Source: Thermoanaerobaculia bacterium (lineage in GTDB: Bacteria; Acidobacteriota; Thermoanaerobaculia; Gp7-AA8). Taken from it: a DNA stretch of 64,000 bases. The stretch lies in the NCBI GenBank assembly GCA_017883235.1, contig JADGNY010000010.1, forward strand, positions 1-64,000, in the 5' to 3' direction. A model generated the notes under the pieces. The model was not told where the DNA came from. It saw only the letters and a list, made by a program, of their open reading frames with translations, and searched no databases. Position numbers and translations under genes: made by a program. This document shows, piece by piece, positions 1 to 8,638 of the stretch. Each line of letters begins with the position of its first letter. The stretch's first letter is position 1.

Positions 1-2
1 AG

Positions 3-674
<672 letters not shown>

Positions 675-680
675 TCCGGT

Positions 681-723
681 GATCAGTGGATCAGGACGCA
701 GTGCGGGTCCTGATCCACTGATC
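681..723. terminator. Hairpin: 17-bp perfect inverted repeat (gatcagtggatcaggac / gtcctgatccactgatc, 9-nt loop) just downstream of the pyrophosphatase gene
   Basis: Arms 681-697 and 707-723 read directly; no clear U-tract. Confidence 0.5.
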
Positions 724-839
724 CGTGAATGGATTCGTCGATTAGTGGATTAGTGGAGAAGCCGATGTGGCACAGACACTCTTATCTGCGCCCCGCGGCG
801 CAGCCGCGCGAAACCCGACAACGCGGCGAAGCCGCAGAT

Positions 840-1637
840 TCACGACCCGTTCGCGCGCATGGCGCCGCTGCCGTTCTCGGCGCGTTCCGCGATGCACCGC
901 GCGATCATCTCCTGCAGTGCGTCATGATTGACCGGCTTCGGCAGGACGCCGCAGATGCCGTATTCCGCCACCCGCTCCTGGTACTTCTCCGGGAGCCCAC
1001 TGGAAATGATCGTATGAGACAACACCTCAGGCTGGCAGCGATCGAGATACTCGAGCACGCCGAAGCCGTCGATGCCAGGCATCAGCAGATCGAGGACGAT
1101 GGCGTCGAAACGCGCGGTGGCGAGTTTCTCGATGGCCTCCCGCCCGTTCTCCGCGATCTCGACCTGCATTTCCAGTTGCCGGCCGAACACAGCCACCAGC
1201 TCGGCGGACATCCGGTCGTCGTCGACGATCAACAGCCGCCTCCGCACCGCCTCATCCCGACCGTAGTCCGGCCGCACCGCCGCGACGACGGCCTGGACGA
1301 GCTTGCGATAGCTGAACGGTTTCCGGAAAAGGCGCGAGACCAGTTGCGGGGCGGTGTTCATCACCGTCTGTTCCGACATCCCCGTCATGAGAAAGACGCG
1401 GTCCAGCAGCCCCGGCTGCTCCATCTCGATGAAATTGAGCACACCGAATCCGTTCAGCCCGCGATGGATGATCAGATCGAGGATGGCGGCGGAGTACTCA
1501 TGCGCGCGCAACTTCTCGATGGCCGCGTAGCCTTCTTCGACGAAGTCGACCACGAATCCCTCCCGCTCCAGCGGGATCCGCAGGATCAACTCGGCGGCGC
1601 GGTCGTCTTCGACGATGAGTACGCGTTCTTGTATCAC
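840..1637 (-). CDS. Response regulator with two receiver domains
   Basis: Two REC-type modules: RVLIVEDDRAAELIL...AILDLIIHRGLNGFGVL and RLLIVDDDRMSAELV...AIVLDLLMPGIDGFGVLEYL...LPKPVN. Confidence 0.85.
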   Translation of the reverse strand: MIQERVLIVEDDRAAELILRIPLEREGFVVDFVEEGYAAIEKLRAHEYSAAILDLIIHRGLNGFGVLNFIEMEQPGLLDRVFLMTGMSEQTVMNTAPQLVSRLFRKPFSYRKLVQAVVAAVRPDYGRDEAVRRRLLIVDDDRMSAELVAVFGRQLEMQVEIAENGREAIEKLATARFDAIVLDLLMPGIDGFGVLEYLDRCQPEVLSHTIISSGLPEKYQERVAEYGICGVLPKPVNHDALQEMIARCIAERAENGSGAMRANGS

Positions 1638-1719
1638 TACGTCTGTAAGTATATGCTTCTACGCCGCCAGACGATACTACTGGGTTTGCTGGCCGCCTGG
1701 AGGCAACCGGGCACGTCCG

Positions 1720-3579
1720 ATGTTCGCCGCTGACACTCTGCTCGATTCCATCTCCCAGGCGGTCATTGCCACCGACCTGGAGGGGACGATTACGTCCTGG
1801 AACCATGGCGCTCAGGAGTTGTACGGAAAGAGCGCCTCCGCGGTTATCGGACGCCTGCTGGGCGAGGTTGTACCGAAGGACGACCCTCTCGCGGAGCCCT
1901 CGCAGCTATTCGAAGAGTTGCGCGCCGGCCGGTCGTGGTCGGGTGCGCGGCGGGTGGATCACCAAGGCGGATTCGTTTTTCTGACAGCCGCTCCCATCCG
2001 GGAGAACGCCGTAGTCTCCGGATTCGTGATCGTCGGAACGCCGCTCGACGGTTTCGAGCCCCCGGCCGGCGAGAGCGAGCGTCTGCGGCAGCGCGAGGCT
2101 CAGCTTCGCCAGGCGCAGCAGACGGCGCGCATCGCCAGTTGGGGCTGGCACATACCCAGCGACGCCATCGAGGGATCCGCGGAGCTGCTGGAGATCCTCG
2201 ACCTCGACCCGGCGGGTGGCCTTACGCTCTCGGAACTGCTGGCGAAGTACGTTCACCCCGACGACCGCGATCGCCTTGCCGCCGCGTGCGAAGCAGCCCG
2301 GGCGGAAGATCTGCCACTCGACGTCGAACACCGCTTCCGCACTCCAGCCGGCAACGAGCGTGTCCTTCATCTGCGCGGTCAACGCGTTCTCGATCAGCGC
2401 GGAAACGCCGTGCGGATCGCCGGCGTCGTCCAGGACGTGACCGAGCGGCGGCGGCTGGAGAACCGGCTGCTTCAGGCCGAGCGCGTTTCCAGCCTGGGAC
2501 GCCTGGCCGCATCGGTCGCTCACGAATTCAACAACGTGTTGATGGGCATCCAGCCGTTCGTCGATCTCCTGAAAAGAAAAGCCGGATCGGATCCAACGGT
2601 GCAACTTGCCGCCCCGCGCATCGCCGACGCCGTGGCGCGCGGCAAGCGCATCACCCAGGAGATCCTCCGCTTCACGCGCATCGCCGAACCGTCTCGCGTG
2701 GCCGTAAACGTCGCCGAATGGCTGCAGGCATTCCAGCCGGAGCTGGAGCAACTCGCCGGCCCGGCGGTGACGGTGACCATCGAGTCCGACCCCTCGCTGA
2801 CGATGCTCGCCGACGCCCATCAGCTCCGCCAGGTCTTTGCGAACCTGGTCGTCAACGCCCACCACGCCATGCCGAACGGCGGCCGGCTGGAAGTTCGCGC
2901 CGCCGCCGACACCCTGCGCAACGCCAATGACCGTCCTATCGATGCCGTGCACTTCACGATCGCCGATACCGGCATCGGGATGCCGCAGGAGACGCTGCGC
3001 TACATTTTCGAGCCTCTCTTCACGACCAGGAAGTTCGGCGGAACCGGCCTCGGCCTGGCCGTGGCGTCGCAGGTCGTGCAGCAGCATGAGGGGCACATCT
3101 TCGCGGAGAGCACGCTGGGCGAAGGAACGACATTCCACATCGTCCTTCCCGCCTCCGAGCCGGCCATGGCTGCGCCTCCCCGGAAACAGCCGGCGCGGCC
3201 GCGCGGCCACACGCTCCCGGCCGGAACACACGTGATGATGATCGAGGATGACGATTCCGTCGGAACCGGCCTGGCCGCCCTCCTCGATTTCGAAGGGATC
3301 TCCGTCGACTGGGTCCGCCTCGGCGCCGAAGCCGTCGCCAGGATTACCGCGCGAATGCCAGACGCCGTGATCTTCGACCTCGGCCTCCCCGACGTGGACG
3401 GACTCACGTTGTACGACGAGATCGCCTCTCGCTGGCCCGACCTCCCCGTCCTCTTCTCCACCGGCCACGGCGACGAGAACCTTCTGAAAAATCACGTCGG
3501 CGGAAAACACGTCGGCTACCTGCAGAAACCGTACGCGTCGGATGTGCTGCTTGCGGAGCTGGAGATGCTGCTGGGGTAA
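1720..3579 (+). CDS. Hybrid sensor histidine kinase (PAS-PAS-HisKA-HATPase-REC)
   Basis: SVAHEFNNVLMG (H box), DTGIGMPQETLRYIFEPLFTTRKFGGTGLGLAV (N/G boxes), C-terminal receiver MIEDDDSVG...VIFDLGLPDVDG; MFAADTLL taken as start. Confidence 0.9.
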   Translation: MFAADTLLDSISQAVIATDLEGTITSWNHGAQELYGKSASAVIGRLLGEVVPKDDPLAEPSQLFEELRAGRSWSGARRVDHQGGFVFLTAAPIRENAVVSGFVIVGTPLDGFEPPAGESERLRQREAQLRQAQQTARIASWGWHIPSDAIEGSAELLEILDLDPAGGLTLSELLAKYVHPDDRDRLAAACEAARAEDLPLDVEHRFRTPAGNERVLHLRGQRVLDQRGNAVRIAGVVQDVTERRRLENRLLQAERVSSLGRLAASVAHEFNNVLMGIQPFVDLLKRKAGSDPTVQLAAPRIADAVARGKRITQEILRFTRIAEPSRVAVNVAEWLQAFQPELEQLAGPAVTVTIESDPSLTMLADAHQLRQVFANLVVNAHHAMPNGGRLEVRAAADTLRNANDRPIDAVHFTIADTGIGMPQETLRYIFEPLFTTRKFGGTGLGLAVASQVVQQHEGHIFAESTLGEGTTFHIVLPASEPAMAAPPRKQPARPRGHTLPAGTHVMMIEDDDSVGTGLAALLDFEGISVDWVRLGAEAVARITARMPDAVIFDLGLPDVDGLTLYDEIASRWPDLPVLFSTGHGDENLLKNHVGGKHVGYLQKPYASDVLLAELEMLLG

Positions 3580-3587
3580 CCCAAAAC

Positions 3588-3659
3588 CAGAAACCAGAAA
3601 CCAGAAACCAGAAATGGCGGATGGGCGAAGCATTTCTGGTTTCTGGTTTCTGGTTTCTG
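3588..3659. terminator. Large hairpin of heptameric ccagaaa repeats (29-bp perfect stem, 14-nt loop) between convergent genes
   Basis: Left arm 3588-3616, right arm 3631-3659; lies between convergent stops at 3579 and 3665. Confidence 0.6.
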
Positions 3660-3664
3660 ACTTC

Positions 3665-5017
3665 CTACCTCCCCTTTACCTTCTCGAAAAACGCCACCAG
3701 CTTCGGCGACCATGACGTCGGATCGAGACGAAGTGAGGGATTCAAACGCAGCGCCGTTGTCATATCCGCGGTCGCGCTGGCGAGGAGCGGCGCGCTGTTC
3801 CGCGACAGCATCGCCTGCGTGTAGCGGGAGCAGCCGCGAAGAAGGTAGGCCTCCGCGCTCTCCTTCGTCGACAGGAGCTGCGTGAGGGCGCGGTCGGATG
3901 AGGTGAGATCGCCGGCGGCAAAGGCGCGGTACGCCGACTCGAGCTGTTCGCGCGACGGATCGGGGGCGGTCACGACTTCGGCCGGCTTCCGCGCATCGAG
4001 CTCGCGCTCCTTCGCCGCAACCTGATCGAGGACCCGCTGGATCGCCTTGGCGTCGCTCTGCGGCTTCAGCTCCCCGTCGAGACGCTGCGCCTCGGACGTC
4101 GACAGGTTCAACGTCACAAGCCGCCGCCGGTACTGCTGCACCGCCATGCGCGCGGCAACCAGCGCCTCGCTCTCGGTCTCCGGCTGTGGCTCCGGTTTCT
4201 TCACCTCGATTTTCGGCTGCGGCGGCGGAACCGTCTGCGTGACCGGCACCGGAACAGGAACCGGCGCGGGAGGCTGTGGCTGCGGCTGCACCGTCTGCTT
4301 CGGCTGCGGAAGGTCGTCGAAGGGGATGATCACCTCTCCCGGCGCCGGCTTTCGCTGCGGCAACGGATTCGGCCTCACCGGCCGCGATGCCCGCTGCTTC
4401 TTCGCATCATCGGCGGCGTTCGCGAACAGATCGCGCGCTTCCTCAGCCAGCTCGGCCGATCGCTTGTAGGCGCGCACATCGATGCCCGCCTTGGCATTGA
4501 TGTCCTTCGCTTCCGCCAGCCTCCGCTGCGCGGCGTGATACGTCTCGCTGCGGTCGCCGCCCGCGGTCACGGCGTCCATCTGCGCCGAGAGCGCCCTGCC
4601 GATGGCACTGTTCGCCTCCTGCTTGCTCGGCGCCGCCGCCGCTTCCGCGCGGCGTTGCTTCTCCGAATTGGCCCGGCCGATCAGATCGCGCAATTGCGCG
4701 TAGTACGGCGTGTTCTGAATCGCCCCCTGCTCCTCGGAAACCTTCCACTCGCGCAACGCCCCATCGGGATCGCCGAGGTTCAGCTTCGCGATGCCTAGCC
4801 AGAAGTGGGGCGTGTAGGTGAAGATCTGGTCGCGCACGCGTTGCGCCGCATTCTCCTGCGGCATCTCCTCGATGGCGTGCTGCAGCGACTGCGCGCCCGC
4901 CTGGAAGCTCGAGGCCCGCACCTGCGTCACGCCGCGGTTGTACGCCTCCACCCACTTCTCCGCGGCCATCACCGGCAACGCGGCGGCGAGCAGAAGCACG
5001 ACGGCCACGCGCTTCAT
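3665..5017 (-). CDS. Secreted/periplasmic TPR-like repeat protein
   Basis: N-terminal signal-like MKRVAVVLLLAAALPVMAAE; helical repeats; Pro/Gln-rich linker; stop/start overlap with the kinase gene. Confidence 0.65.
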   Translation of the reverse strand: MKRVAVVLLLAAALPVMAAEKWVEAYNRGVTQVRASSFQAGAQSLQHAIEEMPQENAAQRVRDQIFTYTPHFWLGIAKLNLGDPDGALREWKVSEEQGAIQNTPYYAQLRDLIGRANSEKQRRAEAAAAPSKQEANSAIGRALSAQMDAVTAGGDRSETYHAAQRRLAEAKDINAKAGIDVRAYKRSAELAEEARDLFANAADDAKKQRASRPVRPNPLPQRKPAPGEVIIPFDDLPQPKQTVQPQPQPPAPVPVPVPVTQTVPPPQPKIEVKKPEPQPETESEALVAARMAVQQYRRRLVTLNLSTSEAQRLDGELKPQSDAKAIQRVLDQVAAKERELDARKPAEVVTAPDPSREQLESAYRAFAAGDLTSSDRALTQLLSTKESAEAYLLRGCSRYTQAMLSRNSAPLLASATADMTTALRLNPSLRLDPTSWSPKLVAFFEKVKGR

Positions 5018-6609
5018 GGCGCTCCTCCCGACAGTTGCGGAAGCGTGGCCGTCGACGGATCGGCGAACTGCACGTTGACGACCTGCTCCTCGCCCGCCTT
5101 CACATCCACCTTGCGGATGATGGACGAACGATAGGCCGGATTCGACAGCGTGATCTCGTATGTCCCCGGCGCCAGATCGACCGGTCCCGGCGTCATGAAC
5201 GGCGCATTCAGCTCGACCGTCGCACCGTTGGCGACATTGCGGATACTCGTCACCTCACCCCACGGAAAGGCATTCAGCGCCACCCGCCCCTGGGCAACCG
5301 GAACGACCGGCGCGGCAACCGGCGGCGCCGTCGTCGTCTTCACCACCGCCGGCTCCGGCTTCCGCAGCATGATCACCGCCGCCGCGGCGATGACCACGAG
5401 GGCCAGCACGATGGCGATCCACATCCTCGAGCGTCGCTGCCCCGGAACCGGCACGACGTTCGTCGTCGACACCTTGCGCAATTCGCGCGCCATCGGCTCG
5501 CCACTCGCGGTCAGCACCGTCGATGCGTTCGGATCGACAGCAGGCGCTTTCAACGGCACGCCGCCGCTCGGCACCGTCGGCGTGCTCAGCTTCGTCGGCT
5601 CCTCGGTCACCTCGAACGCCTTCGGCAACGGTGGCGGAGCGCCGATCTGATCATCCAGCGTCGGCTCGAGCACTTCCAGTGCGCGGGCCATCTCCCGCGC
5701 CGAGGCGAAACGCTTCTTCCGGTCCTTCTCCAGCGCCTTGAAGATCAGCGCCTCCAGCTCCGGCGACGCCGGCATCGACGGATTCACCTCGCGCAGCGGG
5801 CGCGGCTTCTCCGACGAATGCAGCATCAGGTAGGCGTGCGGCGTCTCCGCCTGAAACGGCGGCACACCGGTCAGCATCTCGTAGAGGACGATGCCGAAGG
5901 AGTAGATGTCGGCGCGGCCGTCGATGCGCTCGCCGGCGTCGAGCATGCCCAGGTGCTCGGGCGAGCAGTACTTCCACTTGCCGACGAACATCCCGGTCTT
6001 GGTCTTGTTCCCTTCGGTGCCATCCCCCTGCTTGGCGATGCCGAGGTCGATGAGCTTCACATGCTGCTCCCCCTCCTCATCGCGGGCGATCATGATGTTC
6101 TCGGGGGAGATGTCGCGATGGACGATGCCGGCTCGATGGATGGCCTCCAGCCCGTGCAGCGCCTCGATGGCCAGCCGCGCCGCGTACTTCGGCGAGAGCG
6201 GCCCATGCGTCTCGATCAGCTCGTGAAGGTTCGTCCCCTCGATGTACTCCCACACCATGTAGCGCGAGCCGTCTTCGAGCGTGGAGAAGTCGTAGAGCGC
6301 GGCCACGTTGGGATGGTTGATGCGCGTGGCCAGCCGCGCCTCGCGCAGGAAACGGTCATCCGCCCCCGGCTCCCCGGCGATGCTGGTCCGCATCAGCTTG
6401 ATCACCCGGATCGAGTTCAGATGGAGGTGAAGGACCTTGTAGACCTCCCCCATCCCCCCGATGCCGAGACGCGAGAGGATCTGGTACTTGCCGTCGAGAG
6501 GCTGCTCGAGGTGTTTTCGGAGGAAATCGGTGATCGGCTCCCCGCAATACGGGCACGCCTTGAATTTCGAATCGATTTCCGACCTGCAGTGGATGCAGAA
6601 GAAGGGCAT
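5014..6609 (-). CDS. Serine/threonine protein kinase with N-terminal zinc ribbon, TM segment and C-terminal PEGA-like domain
   Basis: CIHCRSEIDSKFKACPYCGEPI zinc ribbon; LGIGGMGEVYKV; HRDISPENIMI; DLGIAKQG; MWIAIVLALVVIAAAAVIML TM; GTYEITLSNPAYRS. Confidence 0.92.
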   Translation of the reverse strand: MPFFCIHCRSEIDSKFKACPYCGEPITDFLRKHLEQPLDGKYQILSRLGIGGMGEVYKVLHLHLNSIRVIKLMRTSIAGEPGADDRFLREARLATRINHPNVAALYDFSTLEDGSRYMVWEYIEGTNLHELIETHGPLSPKYAARLAIEALHGLEAIHRAGIVHRDISPENIMIARDEEGEQHVKLIDLGIAKQGDGTEGNKTKTGMFVGKWKYCSPEHLGMLDAGERIDGRADIYSFGIVLYEMLTGVPPFQAETPHAYLMLHSSEKPRPLREVNPSMPASPELEALIFKALEKDRKKRFASAREMARALEVLEPTLDDQIGAPPPLPKAFEVTEEPTKLSTPTVPSGGVPLKAPAVDPNASTVLTASGEPMARELRKVSTTNVVPVPGQRRSRMWIAIVLALVVIAAAAVIMLRKPEPAVVKTTTAPPVAAPVVPVAQGRVALNAFPWGEVTSIRNVANGATVELNAPFMTPGPVDLAPGTYEITLSNPAYRSSIIRKVDVKAGEEQVVNVQFADPSTATLPQLSGGAP

Positions 6610-6732
6610 GGGATCAGACGAGTGCGGCGATTATAACTGCGCCTTCGGCGCGTTGTCGGTTGTCTGCCTTCGCCGTTGTCGGTTGTCGGCGGCCGAAGGC
6701 CGCCGCCTGGAGTTTGGGCGTTTCCTTAGCGC

Positions 6733-6845
6733 GACGGAGCGCTGGCGTCTCGCCCCCGTACGGGCCGCACACCAAACGCACATTCCCTCGCAACCCTCAG
6801 CGGCGAGACGCCGCCGAGCCAGCCGGCGAGACGCCAGCGCTCCGG
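6733..6845. repeat. REP-like palindromic repeat family 1, copy 1
   Basis: ggagcgctggcgtctcgcc ... aaccctcagcggcgagacgccgccgagccagccggcgagacgccagcgctccgg; the 54-nt core recurs at 46257-46309 and in reverse complement at 41246-41297. Confidence 0.85.
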
Positions 6846-6884
6846 CCGCGGATCGCTTAAATTAAGACCTTGGGTTGAAACCGG

Positions 6885-7560
6885 GTCTGCGTCCGCCCGA
6901 TGTGTTTCCGTGTCCGCTCGAGGTGTTTCCGCGTCCGCTCGATGTCGTTCCGCGTCCGCTCGATGCGTTTCCGCGTCCTCTCGATGCCCTTCCGCGTCCT
7001 CTCGATGCCTTTCCGCGTCCTCTCGATGCCTTTCCCCGTCCTCTCGATGCCTTTCCGCGTCCTCTCGATGCCTTTCCCCGTCCTCTCGATGCCCTTACGC
7101 GTCCTCTCGATGCCTTTCCGCGTCCTCTCGATGCGTGTCCGCGCCAGCCAGCCGATTCACCGCCCGCGCTGGGAGAGGCACCGCGCGACCTGGGAGACGC
7201 ACCGCCCGATCTGGGAGACGCACCGCCCGGCCTGGGAGACGCACCGCCCGGCTTGGGAGACGCACCGCCCGGCCTGGGAGACGCACCACCCGGCCTGGGA
7301 GACGCACCGCCCGGCCTGGGAGACGCACCGCCCGGCCTGGGAGACGCACGGCCCGGCCTGGAAGACGCACCGCCCGGCCTGGAAGACGCACCGCCCGGCC
7401 TGGGAGACGCACCGCCCGGCCTGGGAGACGCACCGCCCGACCTGGGAGAGGCACCGCCCGACCTGGAAGAGGCACCGCCCGCGCAGGACGATTCACCATG
7501 CGCGCCGGGCGATGCACCGCTCCGGCCGGGCGATCCACCGGCCCCGCTGAACGATGCCAC
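6885..7560. repeat. Two-phase 21-bp tandem repeat array (minisatellite A)
   Basis: Unit 1 ~tccgcgtcctctcgatgcctt (~6.9-7.14 kb) then unit 2 ~gcaccgcccggcctgggagac (~7.18-7.48 kb); all three + frames stay open, so coding is not implied. Confidence 0.92.
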
Positions 7561-7635
7561 CCGCGAGCACGACGTTCACGCCGTCGCACTACGCGCGGCC
7601 ATTTGCCGCGTTAGCGACACTGGAGATTGGACGTT

Positions 7636-7868
7636 TTGCCGGCGAAGCCGGCTTGAGATCGTAGCCCCCGGTTTCAACCGGGGTTTTCGAGGTCGCCCCC
7701 TGATTGCAAGCCCGCTTTAGCGGGCGACAGAATCAGAGGTGCATTCCGCCGGGACGTCCGCACCTGCCTGCTCTGTCGCCCGCTAAAGCGGGCTCGCAAT
7801 TTTGGGGCGACCATGAACCCCCCGGTTGAAACCGGCGGCTACGATCTCTCGCCGGCTCCGCCGGCGAT
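7636..7868. repeat. Composite imperfect inverted repeat (~105-nt arms) of nested hairpins
   Basis: Units gccggcgaagccggc, ccccggtttcaaccgggg and gcccgctttagcgggc in the left arm recur inverted in the right arm (gcccgctaaagcgggc, ccggttgaaaccgg, gccggctccgccggc). Confidence 0.85.
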
Positions 7869-7930
7869 TGCCGCGTTAGCGGCAACAAGACGCTATCGCG
7901 GCGTCGGTAACGTCCATCTCGAGCGTCGCA

Positions 7931-8638
7931 CTACGCGCGGCCGAGCTCCTCGTAGAACGGCACGTCGTCACCGTGGACGATGTCGCGCACCGTCGATCCC
8001 GACGACGGGAGCGAGCGGAAGTACGCATCGACGTCGGTGCCGCGCAGGTCCTGCCAGTTGTTTGTGCCGTGACGCACCAGGATGTACAGCTCAGGCGCGT
8101 GCACCCGCTCGATCGTCGCGCCGCTCTCGTTGAGAAAGTTGTAGTCGTGCCAGCGGTCGCGGAAGCCCGTTCGCTCCCACACCGGGCGCCGGAAGCACAT
8201 CGTGGCGCCCGCGGACCAGCCGTGGCCCGAGAAACGAAGGTCGGGATCGCCGCGCAGCAGGACCAGAAAGCAGTCCCACGCCACGATGGTGTTGTCGCCG
8301 TTCGCCGCCTCGAGCGCGCCGACCGAACGCTCCAGAAATCCGGGCGTGTAATAGTCGTCGTCGTCCATGGCCTGCATGATGTTGCCGCGCGCCTGCTGCG
8401 CGGCGATGTTCAAACACGCGCCGCACGACGCTCCGGCCTCGGCGCGAATATGCCGGACGAACGGCTGCCCCGCACAGAGATCCTCGACGGACTGATCGCC
8501 GCCGTCGGCGATGAGCAACTCCCGTTCGGGATACGTCTGCCGCGAGAAGCATCGGATCACCTGCCGCACGAAGTGTGGCCGGTCTCGCGTTGCGACGATA
8601 CAGGAAACGAAAGGGCGCGAACCGTTGTCTCCCATCAT
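7931..8638 (-). CDS. Family 2 (GT-A) glycosyltransferase
   Basis: MMGDNGSRPFVSCIVATRDRPHFVRQVIRCFSRQTYPERELLIADGG...MQAMDDDDYYTPGFL. Confidence 0.85.
   Translation of the reverse strand: MMGDNGSRPFVSCIVATRDRPHFVRQVIRCFSRQTYPERELLIADGGDQSVEDLCAGQPFVRHIRAEAGASCGACLNIAAQQARGNIMQAMDDDDYYTPGFLERSVGALEAANGDNTIVAWDCFLVLLRGDPDLRFSGHGWSAGATMCFRRPVWERTGFRDRWHDYNFLNESGATIERVHAPELYILVRHGTNNWQDLRGTDVDAYFRSLPSSGSTVRDIVHGDDVPFYEELGRA

Noticed and set aside
1906-3633. 575-aa minus ORF opposite the histidine kinase
   Set aside because: Shadow ORF; the + strand has full kinase motifs
6885-7560. CRISPR array interpretation of the repeats
   Set aside because: Units are contiguous 21-bp tandem repeats with no unique spacers; no cas genes seen
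6862-7720. Long repetitive ORFs (PRPLDAFPRPLDAF, SGGASPRPGGASPRPG) in + and - frames
   Set aside because: All frames stay open across a 21-bp minisatellite; no consistent start, ribosome-binding site or non-repeat domain supports coding
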